Positions 53,950-63,833 are shown, counted from the first letter of the stretch. The stretch: 64,000 nt of DNA from Butyrivibrio sp. LC3010 (GCF_000424385.1 NZ_AUJU01000001.1:62001-126000); one strand, 5' to 3'. Translations and numbers: made by a program. Notes: generated by a model not told the origin, from the sequence alone.

Positions 53950-54810
53950 TTACCAAACAATAAGACAGTTATCAGGAGCGGTAAGCGGCTTTTCTTCGAG
54001 TACGCGGACATCTCTGCCAAGATCGGCTAACATTTTAGTGAATTCATCAACCGTATATCCGTCCAGTTTTCTCTCGGATTCCAGATTCCAGGTAAAGTAA
54101 CCGTGGGCAGCTTTTGAAACTACCTTATCCCAGTAGGCTTTCTGGATAACTCTGGCAAGCTCGCTGTAAGCATAGTTGCTGATTACAAGATCATGCTCAG
54201 GAAGATTCTCCTTGTCAATAGCAGTACCATCCACAAAATGAATGTTTGAAAGGTCTGTAAGCTTTCCAAGAAAGCGTTTGGTAAGTCCAAGTGCCTCCGG
54301 AAGGTCTATCAGTGAGTATCTGGTAATTTCGTAATCCGAAAGGATTATTCTGCATTGTCCGCCGTAGCCGACACCGATTTCTGCGACGGATTTAATCTCA
54401 TTCATTGGAAACAGATTCTTTAAATCGGCTAAAACTTTAATATATCTAAGAGTTGTTGGAGAAACATAAACATCCTTGTTATCTATGTCATATTCATAAA
54501 TACGGGGCTTTCCAACCTTATCGTTTCTTAAATATTCACCTAATCTGTCAGATATTTTTTTAAAATCGGGATTTTTTATAAGTTCATCGAGATATTCCTG
54601 ACCCTGTTCTTTTGACATGTGCTCCAGGATAAGATTGTAGATCTCATTACGTCTGAAATGGTGGAACATAAATCCGTTCTTACTTGCGACCCGACAATAT
54701 GCAGGATATCTTCCATCGTCAGATACACTGCTTCCTCCGGTGCTTTTATCAAGATAGTCTGCCATGATCTTCTGGTCAAGCTTTTTTAGGACTTTATCAT
54801 AAAATGTCAT
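53950..54810 (-). CDS. Putative sugar O-methyltransferase
   Basis: 286 residues, soluble. A Rossmann SAM-binding core starts at VAEIGVGYGGQCRIILSDYEI (motif I), followed by YSLIDLPEALGLTKRFL (acidic residue for the ribose) and DLVISNYAYSELAR. The pattern, in particular AEIGxGxGGQ and the DLPE block, is that of the putative sugar O-methyltransferases found in surface-polysaccharide clusters. That suits the YfhO and GT-C genes that converge on it. The acceptor is unknown. The start follows GAGGAG. Confidence 0.8.
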   Translation of the reverse strand: MTFYDKVLKKLDQKIMADYLDKSTGGSSVSDDGRYPAYCRVASKNGFMFHHFRRNEIYNLILEHMSKEQGQEYLDELIKNPDFKKISDRLGEYLRNDKVGKPRIYEYDIDNKDVYVSPTTLRYIKVLADLKNLFPMNEIKSVAEIGVGYGGQCRIILSDYEITRYSLIDLPEALGLTKRFLGKLTDLSNIHFVDGTAIDKENLPEHDLVISNYAYSELARVIQKAYWDKVVSKAAHGYFTWNLESERKLDGYTVDEFTKMLADLGRDVRVLEEKPLTAPDNCLIVW

Positions 54811-54891
54811 TTATAACTCCTCCTCTAGAGTATCTTAACCTATTGTATCATAAAATCATTAGTAAAAAAGCGAATATGATAGCAAATAAGG

Positions 54892-54921
54892 TTGTACTAA
54901 AGTTATGATTTGGTCTATAAT
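54892..54921 (+). promoter_or_regulatory. Promoter of the aldolase gene
   Basis: -35 TTGTAC (54892-54897), 18-base spacer, perfect -10 TATAAT (54916-54921), with a leader of about 40 bases. Confidence 0.65.
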
Positions 54922-54967
54922 ATTTCTAGTGTTTTGTTAACAATATTTACGAAAGGTGGTAAAAATT

Positions 54968-55903
54968 ATGCCATTAGTTACAACGACTGATATGTTTAAA
55001 AAAGCATACGATGGTGGATATGCTGTTGGTGCATTTAATATCAACAACATGGAGTTCATTCAGGCTATCACAGAGGCTTGTGACGAGCTTAAATCCCCCG
55101 TTATTCTTCAGTGCTCACAGGGCGCTATCAAGTATGCTCAGTTCCCTTACCTTGTAAACATGGTTAAGGCAGCAGCTGAGTCTACATCTATTCCGATCGC
55201 TCTTCACCTTGATCATGGTGCAAGCTTCGAAATCTGCAAGGAGTGCATTGATAATGGATTCACATCTGTTATGATCGATGCTTCTTCCAAGCCTTATGAA
55301 GAGAATATCGAACTTTCCAAGAAGGTTGCTGATTATGCTCATTCTAAGGGATGTGTAGTAGAAGCTGAGCTTGGTACTCTTTCAGGTGTTGAGGATGATG
55401 TAAACGTAGCTGATGATGCAGCACAGTATACAAATCCCGATCAGGTTGAGGACTTCATGAAGCGTACAGGCGTTGATTCACTGGCTATTGCTATCGGAAC
55501 AAGCCATGGTGCATTCAAGTTCAAGCCCGGCCAGGATCCCAAGCTTCGTCTTGATATCCTTGAGGAAGTTGTTAAGAGACTTCCCGGATTCCCGATCGTT
55601 CTTCACGGTTCTTCAGCAGTTCCTCAGAAGTACGTTGGAATCATCAATGCTAACGGCGGCGCTATGAAGGATGCTATTGGTATTCCGGATGAGCAGCTTC
55701 GTGCAGCAGCTAAGAGTGCAGTCTGCAAGATCAACATCGATTCAGATCTTCGTCTTGGTATGACAGCAGGTATTCGTCAGCACTTCGCTGAGCATCCTGA
55801 GCACTTTGATCCTCGTCAGTATCTTGGTGATGGACGTGCTTATGTTAAGGAAATCGTTCACGACAAGGTTATCAACGTTCTTGGTTCTGACGGAAAGGCT
55901 TGA
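54968..55903 (+). CDS. fba: Class II fructose-1,6-bisphosphate aldolase
   Basis: 311 residues from the ATG at 54968, which follows AAAGGTGG; an upstream GTG (54956) overlaps that site. It is a zinc-dependent aldolase that splits fructose 1,6-bisphosphate in glycolysis. Visible blocks: GAFNINNMEFIQAI, HLDHGASFEICKECIDNGFTSVMIDAS (zinc-site His residues), EAELGTLSGVED, AIAIGTSHGAFKF and IVLHGSSAVP. Codon use is strongly biased, as for a highly expressed gene (many CTT, GCT, AAG). Single gene with strong promoter and terminator. Confidence 0.97.
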   Translation: MPLVTTTDMFKKAYDGGYAVGAFNINNMEFIQAITEACDELKSPVILQCSQGAIKYAQFPYLVNMVKAAAESTSIPIALHLDHGASFEICKECIDNGFTSVMIDASSKPYEENIELSKKVADYAHSKGCVVEAELGTLSGVEDDVNVADDAAQYTNPDQVEDFMKRTGVDSLAIAIGTSHGAFKFKPGQDPKLRLDILEEVVKRLPGFPIVLHGSSAVPQKYVGIINANGGAMKDAIGIPDEQLRAAAKSAVCKINIDSDLRLGMTAGIRQHFAEHPEHFDPRQYLGDGRAYVKEIVHDKVINVLGSDGKA

Positions 55904-55937
55904 TTTAAAGCGTTCAAGAAGACATAAAATGATTAAG

Positions 55938-55969
55938 CTGCCACAGATTTTTTCTGTGGCAGTTTTTTT
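55938..55969 (+). terminator. Terminator after the aldolase gene
   Basis: Perfect 9-bp stem CTGCCACAG (55938-55946) against 55954-55962, then seven T. Confidence 0.9.
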
Positions 55970-56105
55970 ATCTTACAGGAAATTCCTCCGGATTTCCTAT
56001 AAGATAAGAACACTCCGTGAGGATGCGCACTCGCGCGATAGGAATATGTTGCTTGTAGCAACCGCGCTCGGCGCGAGAATTTTGCAAGCAAAATTCTTAT
56101 TTTAC
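55970..56105. repeat. Post-terminator multi-hairpin element, family 2 copy B
   Basis: Begins right in the T tract of the aldolase terminator with a palindrome (55970-55983 against 55992-56005, 13 of 14 pairs). It then holds GTTGCTT-GTA-GCAAC, CGCGC-TCG-GCGCG and GAATTTTGC-AA-GCAAAATTC hairpins. The GC-rich core stands out from the AT-rich surroundings. The first palindrome matches the one at 20721-20758. The rest (GAGGATGCGCACT..., ...AATTTTGCAAGC) resembles part of 35470-35520. No gene is seen here. Confidence 0.6.
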
Positions 56106-56160
56106 TATTTCTTAATATTTTTTTTCTAATATATCGTGTAAAATTAAAATATCTTCTTGT

Positions 56161-56187
56161 GCCTTCTTAAGACATATTTTAGAAGGC
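56161..56187 (+). promoter_or_regulatory. Hairpin in the upstream region of greA
   Basis: GCCTTCT (56161-56167) pairs with AGAAGGC (56181-56187) around an AT-rich loop, with no T tract after it. It lies about 120 bases before greA. I cannot assign a convincing promoter in this AT-rich stretch. Confidence 0.3.
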
Positions 56188-56305
56188 GGCAGTAAAAAAT
56201 TGCAAAATGCTTAGTTGTTTCTGGTAAAGAGGGAATGATTCTTCGGAGCTGGTTATGAATTCACAGATTTAACTGTCATAAGGAGATAAAGAGAGGGATT
56301 TAAAA

Positions 56306-56809
56306 ATGCATAATCAACTTACAAAAAGAGACATTGAAGATATGGAGGCGGAGATTGAACACCGCAAAGCCGTAGTGAGAAAGGAACTTCTTGAGGATGT
56401 AAAGGAAGCAAGGGCTCAGGGAGATTTGAGTGAGAACTTTGAATACTATGCAGCCAAGAAAGCGAAAAATGCCAATGAGAGCAGAATAAGATTTCTTGAG
56501 AGAATGATCAAAACTGCTGAGATAGTGGATGATTCCAGTGCTGAAGACGAAGTCGGAATGAACAAGACTGTTACTGTTCGTATGGAAGATGACGGTTCAG
56601 AGGCTACCTACAAAATTGTTACCACAATGCGTGGAAATGCATTAAAGGGACTTATAAGTATCGAGTCACCGCTTGGTAAGCAGCTTATGGGACATAAAGT
56701 TGGAGACAAGCTTACTATCGAAGTAAATAATGATTACAGCTATGACATAACAATACTGAAAATAGAGAATACTGAACTTACAGAAGAGGATAAACTCAGG
56801 GATTTTTAA
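56306..56809 (+). CDS. greA: Transcription elongation factor GreA/GreB family
   Basis: 167 residues. The N-terminal coiled-coil finger LTKRDIEDMEAEIEHRKAVVRKELLEDVKEARAQGDLSENFEYYAAKKAK has the Asp-Leu-Ser-Glu-Asn tip that reaches into the RNA polymerase channel and stimulates cleavage of backtracked RNA. The C-terminal FKBP-like domain has ISIESPLGKQLMGHKVGDKLTIEV. The finger starts slightly differently from E. coli GreA, but length and motif agree. AGAGGGA before the ATG. The flavin reductase gene follows 21 bases later. Confidence 0.93.
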   Translation: MHNQLTKRDIEDMEAEIEHRKAVVRKELLEDVKEARAQGDLSENFEYYAAKKAKNANESRIRFLERMIKTAEIVDDSSAEDEVGMNKTVTVRMEDDGSEATYKIVTTMRGNALKGLISIESPLGKQLMGHKVGDKLTIEVNNDYSYDITILKIENTELTEEDKLRDF

Positions 56810-56830
56810 TAATCGTAGGAGGGATTGATT

Positions 56831-57346
56831 ATGGGTCTTCATGTATTTCAGCCTGTTGAACTTGATGATGTTCTGGAGGGCGCTTTTAGATTTGGTGGAG
56901 AAACCTGGGCACTACTTACTGCAGGAAACGAAAATAAGGCTAATACCATGACCGTCTCCTGGGGTGGTATTACCTATGTCTGGGATAAGACCTGCGCAAT
57001 AATATATGTCAGGGAAAGTAGATATACCAAGGAATTTATTGACGCAGAAAAAAAGTTTTCCTTATCATTCCTGAATCATGATGAATACAGAGGCCTTAAA
57101 AAATATCTTGGATCTGTATCCGGCAGAGATGAGGACAAGATTGCAAATGCAAAGCTTAACCTCAACTTCGATGATGGTATCCCCTTTGTCGATGAAGCTG
57201 ACAATGTTCTTATCTGTAAGGTTTTATATAGACAGCAAATGAAAGAAGAATGCGTAACAAATGGCCGTGTGATAGCAAATTTCTATGATAAAGGAAACTA
57301 TCACTGGTTTTACATTGCAGAAATTAAAAAGGTAATGATTCGATGA
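56831..57346 (+). CDS. Flavin reductase-like FMN-binding protein
   Basis: 171 residues from the ATG at 56831, seven bases after AGGAGGG. Flavin-reductase-like split-barrel: WALLTAGNENKANTMTVSWGGITYVWDKTCAIIYVRESRYTKEFID and FSLSFLNHDEYRGLKKYLGSVSGRDEDKI, both typical. It binds FMN and may reduce flavin or act as a small flavin oxidoreductase. The stop overlaps the YdcF gene start by four bases (ATGA), so the two are coupled. Confidence 0.88.
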   Translation: MGLHVFQPVELDDVLEGAFRFGGETWALLTAGNENKANTMTVSWGGITYVWDKTCAIIYVRESRYTKEFIDAEKKFSLSFLNHDEYRGLKKYLGSVSGRDEDKIANAKLNLNFDDGIPFVDEADNVLICKVLYRQQMKEECVTNGRVIANFYDKGNYHWFYIAEIKKVMIR

Positions 57347-57966
57347 AACCGGCAAATTTAAAATCACTGGAAGAAATTGGTAAATTCATATTTTTATCGG
57401 AGAAACCGAAAAAGGCAGACCTGATTCTTATTCCCGGTTCTCCGACTAAAGAGCTTGCTGAGTATGGAGCGCATCTGTGGAATGAGGGATATGCTCCAAA
57501 AATACTTGTTTCCGGTAAATTTTATATGACCTATCAAAGCTTTGAGGAAGAGTGTGGGGCTGTTTTTAAGCAGGATGCTGACTGCCTTGGCTGTAGTACG
57601 GAAGCTGAATATCTTACAAAACTCATGATGCGGTATGGGGTTGATGAAAAAGCTATAATTCAGGAAACCGAGTCCACAAATACTTTTGAAAATGCCAGGT
57701 TTTCAAAGGATATGATTGAAAACGAATTAAAGAACGAAAGGATCGGGCATATAATATTATGCTGCCAGGCCTTTCATGCAAGAAGAGCTTTGATGACATT
57801 CCAGTCAGAGCTTAGAGATTACAAAATAACAGTATGTCCCGTGGTTACAAGAGGGCTCAGCATTGATACCTGGATGGATAACCTTAAAGGTTACAATACG
57901 GTACTGTCTGAGCTGAGAAAATGCGGAGAATATTTTCACGGAGAGCGGATGTACGAAATCAGATAA
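57343..57966 (+). CDS. YdcF/DUF218 family protein
   Basis: 207 residues, soluble, without the membrane helices that many relatives have. DUF218 core: ADLILIPGSPTKELAEYGAHLWNEGYAPKILVSGK, the middle STEAEYLTKLMMRYGVDEKAIIQETESTNTFENARFSKDMI (Glu and Asn-Thr-x-Glu-Asn conserved) and HIILCCQAFHARRALMTFQ. Family members are implicated in envelope or vancomycin-resistance-related (SanA) functions, but the reaction is unknown. ATGA overlap with the flavin reductase gene. Confidence 0.85.
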   Translation: MKPANLKSLEEIGKFIFLSEKPKKADLILIPGSPTKELAEYGAHLWNEGYAPKILVSGKFYMTYQSFEEECGAVFKQDADCLGCSTEAEYLTKLMMRYGVDEKAIIQETESTNTFENARFSKDMIENELKNERIGHIILCCQAFHARRALMTFQSELRDYKITVCPVVTRGLSIDTWMDNLKGYNTVLSELRKCGEYFHGERMYEIR

Positions 57967-58000
57967 CCTTCACAAAGCGCTATTTTCATGAGGGGTTAAT

Positions 58001-60172
58001 ATGCGTAGTGAAAAACTGCGAAAATGGGTTATACCGTTTTTTACCGTAATACTATTTGTATTTTTGGTAATTTCCGTAAATATAATCCAGGACAGATTTA
58101 TCTATAGAGATCGAATCACCCAGCTGACAACTTATTATACTCAGCTGGAATCTATTATTGCGACCAGATTTACCAGATATTTTAATATTTTAAAAAGCTG
58201 GTCGTATCATCTTGATAACGAAGAGTCTTCGGGAATCAATGATTTTATTTCATATGTGTCTGCGGAAAAAAGAATATGGGAAATAGATCAGGTGTATTTT
58301 TTCAATGATAAAGGTGAGTACAGGGATGCGGATGGGAAAATCGGTACGCTGAAGGAAAAACCAGAGTTTATCGAAAATCTCTCAAAAGAAGGAGAAATGC
58401 AGGTTACTCACATAATTGGTGCCAAGGGAATGCATCATGATCTTTTTGTGCTCGGAATTAAGCCGAAGAAGTTTGAAAACAAGGAATACTGTGCCCTAGG
58501 ACTTGCCATCGACACCACGGAGATGAAAAACAGACTTACCGTCAGTAAGGGCGATATGGGCAACTCTCAAAATTATCTGGTGGATATACATGGAAATCTG
58601 ATAATCACGTCTGTTGATTTAAGAGATGAAAAGAAAAATATTGTAGAGTATGCTGTCCAAAACGGTGAAATCATATATGATCCCACCGGATTGGGACTTT
58701 CTAAAGCAGTGGCAGACAGGATGACTGGAGTTATCGTTATAAGTATAGATGGAGTTGAGTACTACCTTAGCTACGTTCCGTGCGAATTCGAAGACTCCAT
58801 GCTTGTATGTCTTACTCCTTCTGAGACTATTGACCGCAGTATCACAGAGATAAAGAAAATTAATAATATTTTACTTATAGCAGCATTTTCAATTGTACTT
58901 GCAATCATGATGCTGATAATGCGATCTATTTCTATGAGGAATATGCTTAATGTTGCAAATTCGGCAAATGAAGCAAAGACAAGGTTTTTGGCAAATATGT
59001 CCCATGATTTCAGGACACCTATGAATGCAATATCGGGTTATCTTTCTCTCATGAAAGAAAATGCGAACAACCCGGAAAAGGTCATTGAGTATGGAGAAAA
59101 GGCGGAATATGCCCACAGAAACATATTAAATATGATCAATTATGTCCTTGCACTTAGTAAAATGGAAAACGGCGGGGATGAAATCATTAGTGAAAGATTT
59201 TCACTTAATGATGTTCTTTTAACAGTTAAAAATGAGATGGGTGCTCTTGCAGAGGGAAAACATCAGATATTCAGCATTGACAGGAGTAATGTTAAAGAAG
59301 ATGCTTTTATGGGAGATGCCAATAAACTGGAGATAATCCTGAAGAACCTGGTGCAGAATTCTATTACATATACTGATGAAAACGGTGAGATTAAACTGGA
59401 GGTATTTCCTGAAGATAAAGAAGATAAGGAATTTATACAGCTTCGTTTCGAGATAAAAGATAACGGTATCGGAATGAGCGAAGAGTTTATCAGACATGTC
59501 TTTGAGCCCTTTCAAAAGGAGAGCAGAAAAAATGCCAGTAAGGAGCAGGGAACAGGACTTGGCCTTACCGTAACAAAGGGAATAATAGATATGCTCGGTG
59601 GAACCATCGAAGCAGAGAGCAGGATAAATGAGGGTAGTACTTTTATAGTAAGACTGTCATTTGGAATTGCTGAAAAAACAGAGCTTGAAGAAATAAGAGA
59701 AATTGAGCAGCAACTCGAAAAAAATGAAGAAGATCATGAAGAGGAAAAAGAAAATGCATTTAAGGGGATGCGTTTTCTGGCAGCTGAAGACAATGAACTA
59801 AATGCAGAAATTCTTGTGGAAATATTAAAACTCAATGAAGCGGAGTTGATTGATGTGGCTGAGGATGGAGAAAAAGTAGTATCGGCTTTTAAGGAAAAAG
59901 AGCCTGGATATTATGACATGATACTTATGGATATCCAAATGCCGAATATGAATGGATATGAAGCGGCTAAAGCGATACGTAATCTTGCAGATGAGGGAAG
60001 AAAAGATGCTAAAACCATACCAATCATAGCAATGAGTGCAAATGCTTTCAGGGAAGATATAGAAGAGGCAAGTGAATCCGGAATGGATGCACATATTGCA
60101 AAACCTATAGATATCAAGCTTTTTGAGAACACCGTCAAAGCCTTTAAATGCAGGGGGCATGAAACAGTATGA
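58001..60172 (+). CDS. Hybrid sensor histidine kinase, membrane-bound
   Basis: 723 residues. Membrane helices at about 10-30 and 288-308 frame a large outer sensor domain of Cache-like layout. HisKA carries His335 in NMSHDFRTPMNAISGY. The HATPase domain has NLVQNSITYT, DNGIGMSEEF and EQGTGLGLTVTKGI. The C-terminal receiver (about 590-715) has acidic AAEDNE, phospho-acceptor Asp644 in MILMDIQMPNMNGYEAA and Lys in HIAKPID. There is no DNA-binding output. It overlaps the next hybrid kinase gene by four bases (ATGA), so they are made together and are paralogues. Confidence 0.93.
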   Translation: MRSEKLRKWVIPFFTVILFVFLVISVNIIQDRFIYRDRITQLTTYYTQLESIIATRFTRYFNILKSWSYHLDNEESSGINDFISYVSAEKRIWEIDQVYFFNDKGEYRDADGKIGTLKEKPEFIENLSKEGEMQVTHIIGAKGMHHDLFVLGIKPKKFENKEYCALGLAIDTTEMKNRLTVSKGDMGNSQNYLVDIHGNLIITSVDLRDEKKNIVEYAVQNGEIIYDPTGLGLSKAVADRMTGVIVISIDGVEYYLSYVPCEFEDSMLVCLTPSETIDRSITEIKKINNILLIAAFSIVLAIMMLIMRSISMRNMLNVANSANEAKTRFLANMSHDFRTPMNAISGYLSLMKENANNPEKVIEYGEKAEYAHRNILNMINYVLALSKMENGGDEIISERFSLNDVLLTVKNEMGALAEGKHQIFSIDRSNVKEDAFMGDANKLEIILKNLVQNSITYTDENGEIKLEVFPEDKEDKEFIQLRFEIKDNGIGMSEEFIRHVFEPFQKESRKNASKEQGTGLGLTVTKGIIDMLGGTIEAESRINEGSTFIVRLSFGIAEKTELEEIREIEQQLEKNEEDHEEEKENAFKGMRFLAAEDNELNAEILVEILKLNEAELIDVAEDGEKVVSAFKEKEPGYYDMILMDIQMPNMNGYEAAKAIRNLADEGRKDAKTIPIIAMSANAFREDIEEASESGMDAHIAKPIDIKLFENTVKAFKCRGHETV

Positions 60173-62175
60173 TTGATAATAAAAATGACGGCAATGAAAG
60201 AAAGGGTCTATGTAAAGACTGGTTTTTCGATTATGTCATAAGACAAAACAACATAATTGCAGCAATTTTCTCTGCACAGGATTTTAAGGTGGAATACTTA
60301 ACTGACAATGTGGAGGAAATTCTTGGTGTGCCCAGAGAAAGCATCCTGTCTGATGTCAGAAATCTTTTAATGATGGGCGTTCGTTCTGACTTAAAGCCTC
60401 CGCCGACCAATGAGAATCTAAGTAAGCTTTCAATAGGTGAGATGGTAGAAGCAGATGTTCTTGAAGTTAAAAATAGAGTTACAGGAGAAATCCGCTATTT
60501 CAGAGGGAATATCAACCATGCGGATATAGAGGACAAGGACAGATTTTTACTTGTGTGGGCTGACATAACTGAAGAGGTAAAAAGAAACAGGCAGATGGAG
60601 GAAATGATCGAAGTTGCAAAGGCGGCAAATGAGGCCAAGACAAATTTCCTCGCAAATATGTCCCATGATTTCAGGACTCCAATGAATGCCATAACCAATT
60701 TTAATCTGCTTATAGCAAAAAATTCTGATAATCCGCAGAAGGTGAGAGATTACACACATAAAATCGGGCTGGCGTGCCAGAATCTGTTGTCACTTTTAAA
60801 TGATGTCCTTGATATGAGTAAAATTGAAAGTGGAAAGGCAGATATAAACCATGAGGAATTTGCCCTTGGATTGCTGCTTGATGAAGTCAACTCCGTAATA
60901 ACTTTTCAGGCAAAGGGCAAACAACTTGATTACCAGGTTCATTCAGGTGGAATGCAGCAGGATCTGTTTGTTGGTGATAAAAAAAGAATCAATGAGATAC
61001 TGGTGAACATACTCGGAAATGCTGTTAAATACACACCAAAGGGTGGAAGGATAGATTTTACAATAAATGAGGAAAAAATCTCAAAGGGAGATTACTGGGA
61101 CCTTAAGTTTTCCGTAAAGGATAATGGAATTGGAATGAGCAAGGAGTTCCAGGAAAAAATTTTTGACGCCTTTTCAAGAGAAGAGAAGGAGGCGACAAGC
61201 GGTATTCAGGGAACCGGTCTGGGAATGGCGATAACAAGAAGTCTTGTTCAGATGATGGGAGGTACTATTTCTGTTGAGTCTGAAGAAGGTGTTGGCTCGA
61301 CCTTTACAATTATATTGAGACTCCCGGGAGTTCATCAGGACAAAGGAAGCTTCTGGAAAAACCATGGCATTCACAGAATGCTGATAATAGATGATGATAT
61401 ACAGGAGTGTACTAAAATCGAAACAGCCATGCGGGACGCCGGTGTAGAAGTATTTATCTGCACAAGCGGATATAAGGCCATAAGACTGATAGAGGTAAGT
61501 GCTGATGATAATAAGAGCTTTGATGTTATTCTTTTGGGAATGCAGATCAGAAGTATCAGCTGTTTTGAACTTGCTGCCTTCATACGTGACAAGAATTTTA
61601 ATCCAAAACCTATAGTCCTGCTTCTGACTGACGACTGGGAAGAGGTAGCCCAGGAGGCACGAGAAGCCGGAATATATGATTTTATGCAAAAACCTTTCTT
61701 TTTCTCATCATTTTCACAGCTTATGGAAGATATTCTTAACAGGAGCAGTTCTGTTAAGGAAGAGCATGGAAAAATCTTTGATGGAATGAGATTCCTTACA
61801 GCCGAGGATAATGACATAAATGCCGATATTCTGGCAGAGCTTATGGGGATGGAAGGCGCATTGGTCGAGAGAGCATCAAATGGTCAGGAAGCGGTTGAAA
61901 TGTTTGAAAAGGCAGATAAGGGATATTATGATATGATCCTTATGGATATTCAGATGCCGGTTTTAAACGGATATCAGGCTGCTCTTGCTATCAGAAAGCT
62001 GGATAAAGAGGGTGCAAAGGATATACCGATTATAGCCATGACCGCCAATGCCTATGCGGATGACGTACAAAGGGCAATTGATTCTGGAATGAATGCTCAC
62101 ATTGCAAAACCTATAGATATGAAGGTGGTTGAGTCAACAATTATGTCATTAAGAGAAAATCGGTTGTCGACATAA
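60169..62175 (+). CDS. Hybrid histidine kinase with PAS domain and one degenerate receiver
   Basis: 668 residues, no membrane helix, cytoplasmic. A PAS-like domain (about 20-140), HisKA with His166 in NMSHDFRTPMNAITNF and HATPase (GNAVKYTPKGG, DNGIGMSKEF, GTGLGMAITRS) come first. A first receiver-like domain (about 400-525) keeps the acidic start LIIDDD and Lys in QKPFF but has Gly457 where the phospho-acceptor Asp should be (VILLGMQI). A second, intact receiver has Asp593 in MILMDIQMPVLNGYQAA. It follows and overlaps a close paralogue. Likely partners of one signalling unit; the final output is not visible here. Confidence 0.93.
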   Translation: MIDNKNDGNERKGLCKDWFFDYVIRQNNIIAAIFSAQDFKVEYLTDNVEEILGVPRESILSDVRNLLMMGVRSDLKPPPTNENLSKLSIGEMVEADVLEVKNRVTGEIRYFRGNINHADIEDKDRFLLVWADITEEVKRNRQMEEMIEVAKAANEAKTNFLANMSHDFRTPMNAITNFNLLIAKNSDNPQKVRDYTHKIGLACQNLLSLLNDVLDMSKIESGKADINHEEFALGLLLDEVNSVITFQAKGKQLDYQVHSGGMQQDLFVGDKKRINEILVNILGNAVKYTPKGGRIDFTINEEKISKGDYWDLKFSVKDNGIGMSKEFQEKIFDAFSREEKEATSGIQGTGLGMAITRSLVQMMGGTISVESEEGVGSTFTIILRLPGVHQDKGSFWKNHGIHRMLIIDDDIQECTKIETAMRDAGVEVFICTSGYKAIRLIEVSADDNKSFDVILLGMQIRSISCFELAAFIRDKNFNPKPIVLLLTDDWEEVAQEAREAGIYDFMQKPFFFSSFSQLMEDILNRSSSVKEEHGKIFDGMRFLTAEDNDINADILAELMGMEGALVERASNGQEAVEMFEKADKGYYDMILMDIQMPVLNGYQAALAIRKLDKEGAKDIPIIAMTANAYADDVQRAIDSGMNAHIAKPIDMKVVESTIMSLRENRLST

Positions 62176-62242
62176 ATAACTATAAATGTTAAAATTGTAC
62201 TATTGTGATCGTAAAAAATAGATAGTGGAGCAGAATGTAGAA

Positions 62243-63829
62243 ATGAAAAAAGCTTTAATCATAGGCGCCGGCCCTGCCGGACTGACGGCTGCGTACGAAT
62301 TATTGACAAAGTCAGACGACATTGAAGTCGTGGTACTTGAAGAGACGGACAAATTCGGAGGAATCTCCAGAACCGTTGAATATAAGGGAAACAGAATGGA
62401 CATGGGAGGACACAGATTCTTCTCCAAGGTTCCCGAAGTAAATGAATGGTGGGATAAAATGCTTCCCAGACAGGGAAGTCCGTCCTATGACGATATAGTC
62501 TTGAAGCGTACATCTACAATTGCAAAGGGCGGTCCTGACCCTGAGACAGAAGATAGAGTAATGCTTAGAAGAAACAGAATTTCCAGAATCTTTTTCAATG
62601 GAAAGTTCTTTGATTACCCTATAACACTTAAGGTTGAGACCTTCACAAATATGGGTCTTGGAACTACTATAGTAGCAGGCTTTTCATACATAAAGGCAAT
62701 GCTTTTCAAGCGTAAAGAGAACTCACTTGAAGACTTTTATGTAAACAGATTCGGTAAAAAACTGTATTCAATGTTCTTTGAGCATTACACAGCAAATCTC
62801 TGGGGAAGACATCCCTCAGAAATTGATCCCAGCTGGGGAGCACAGCGAGTTAAGGGCGTGTCCATCATGGCCGTCCTTGCCAACGCATTTAAGAAAAAGA
62901 GTGGTAAGACAGGCGGAAAGGTAGAGACCTCACTTATTGAGGAGTTCAGCTATCCTAAGCTTGGTCCCGGACAGCTTTGGGATGTAACAGCTGCTGAGAT
63001 TCAGAAAAAAGGTGGCACAATTATTACAGGTGCCAAGGTTGTTAAGATCAATAAAGAGGGCGATCATCTTTCAGGTGTTACCTATGAGAAGGATGGACAG
63101 CAGGTTACTATTAACGGTGATTATGTGATAAGCTCAATGCCTATCAAGGATCTCGTTGCCGGAATGAATGATGTTCCTGCTGATTATGCGAGAATCGCCA
63201 AAGGACTTCCTTACAGAGATTATATGACTCTTGGCGTGCTTATCCCGCATCTTAACCTTCAGAATAAGACTAAAGTTAGAACAATCGGAAATATAGTACC
63301 GGATAACTGGGTATATGTTCATGACAGAAATGTATCCATGGGACGTTTCCAGATTTATAACAACTGGTCACCGTATCTTGTTAAGGATATAGACCACACT
63401 GTATGGATGGGACTTGAGTATTTCTGCAATGAAGGTGATTCCATGTGGAGCATGACTGATGATGAGTTTGCACACATGGCTATCAAGGAGATGGTCAAGA
63501 TTAACCTCATCGATGAAGAGAAGGAAGTAATCGATTATCATGTTGAGCGTGTTAAGAAGGCATATCCTGCTTACTTTGACACCTATGATGAGATCGATAA
63601 GCTGATCGATTATCTTAATTCTATAGATAACCTCTTCTGCGTAGGAAGAAATGGTCAGCACAGATACAACAATATAGATCACTCTATGTGTACATCATTT
63701 GAGACTGTTAAAACTATTCTCAGCGGCACACGTGACAGAAGTAATATCTGGAGCGTTAATACTGAGAAGGAGTATCATGAATCCACGGAGGAAAAGAATC
63801 CTGAGGATGAAGAGATAGAAATAGACTGA
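62243..63829 (+). CDS. FAD/NAD(P)-binding oxidoreductase (amine oxidase/UGM-like)
   Basis: 528 residues from the ATG at 62243 (weak GGAG upstream); a GTG at 62225 is also possible. N-terminal dinucleotide motif [44 protein letters not shown], and [11 protein letters not shown] and [20 protein letters not shown] near the end, where flavin binds. It belongs to the large amine-oxidase/protoporphyrinogen-oxidase/UDP-galactopyranose-mutase-like group found in polysaccharide gene clusters. The substrate is uncertain. It is a single gene, terminated just after its stop. Confidence 0.82.
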   Translation: MKKALIIGAGPAGLTAAYELLTKSDDIEVVVLEETDKFGGISRTVEYKGNRMDMGGHRFFSKVPEVNEWWDKMLPRQGSPSYDDIVLKRTSTIAKGGPDPETEDRVMLRRNRISRIFFNGKFFDYPITLKVETFTNMGLGTTIVAGFSYIKAMLFKRKENSLEDFYVNRFGKKLYSMFFEHYTANLWGRHPSEIDPSWGAQRVKGVSIMAVLANAFKKKSGKTGGKVETSLIEEFSYPKLGPGQLWDVTAAEIQKKGGTIITGAKVVKINKEGDHLSGVTYEKDGQQVTINGDYVISSMPIKDLVAGMNDVPADYARIAKGLPYRDYMTLGVLIPHLNLQNKTKVRTIGNIVPDNWVYVHDRNVSMGRFQIYNNWSPYLVKDIDHTVWMGLEYFCNEGDSMWSMTDDEFAHMAIKEMVKINLIDEEKEVIDYHVERVKKAYPAYFDTYDEIDKLIDYLNSIDNLFCVGRNGQHRYNNIDHSMCTSFETVKTILSGTRDRSNIWSVNTEKEYHESTEEKNPEDEEIEID

Positions 63830-63833
63830 ATTT

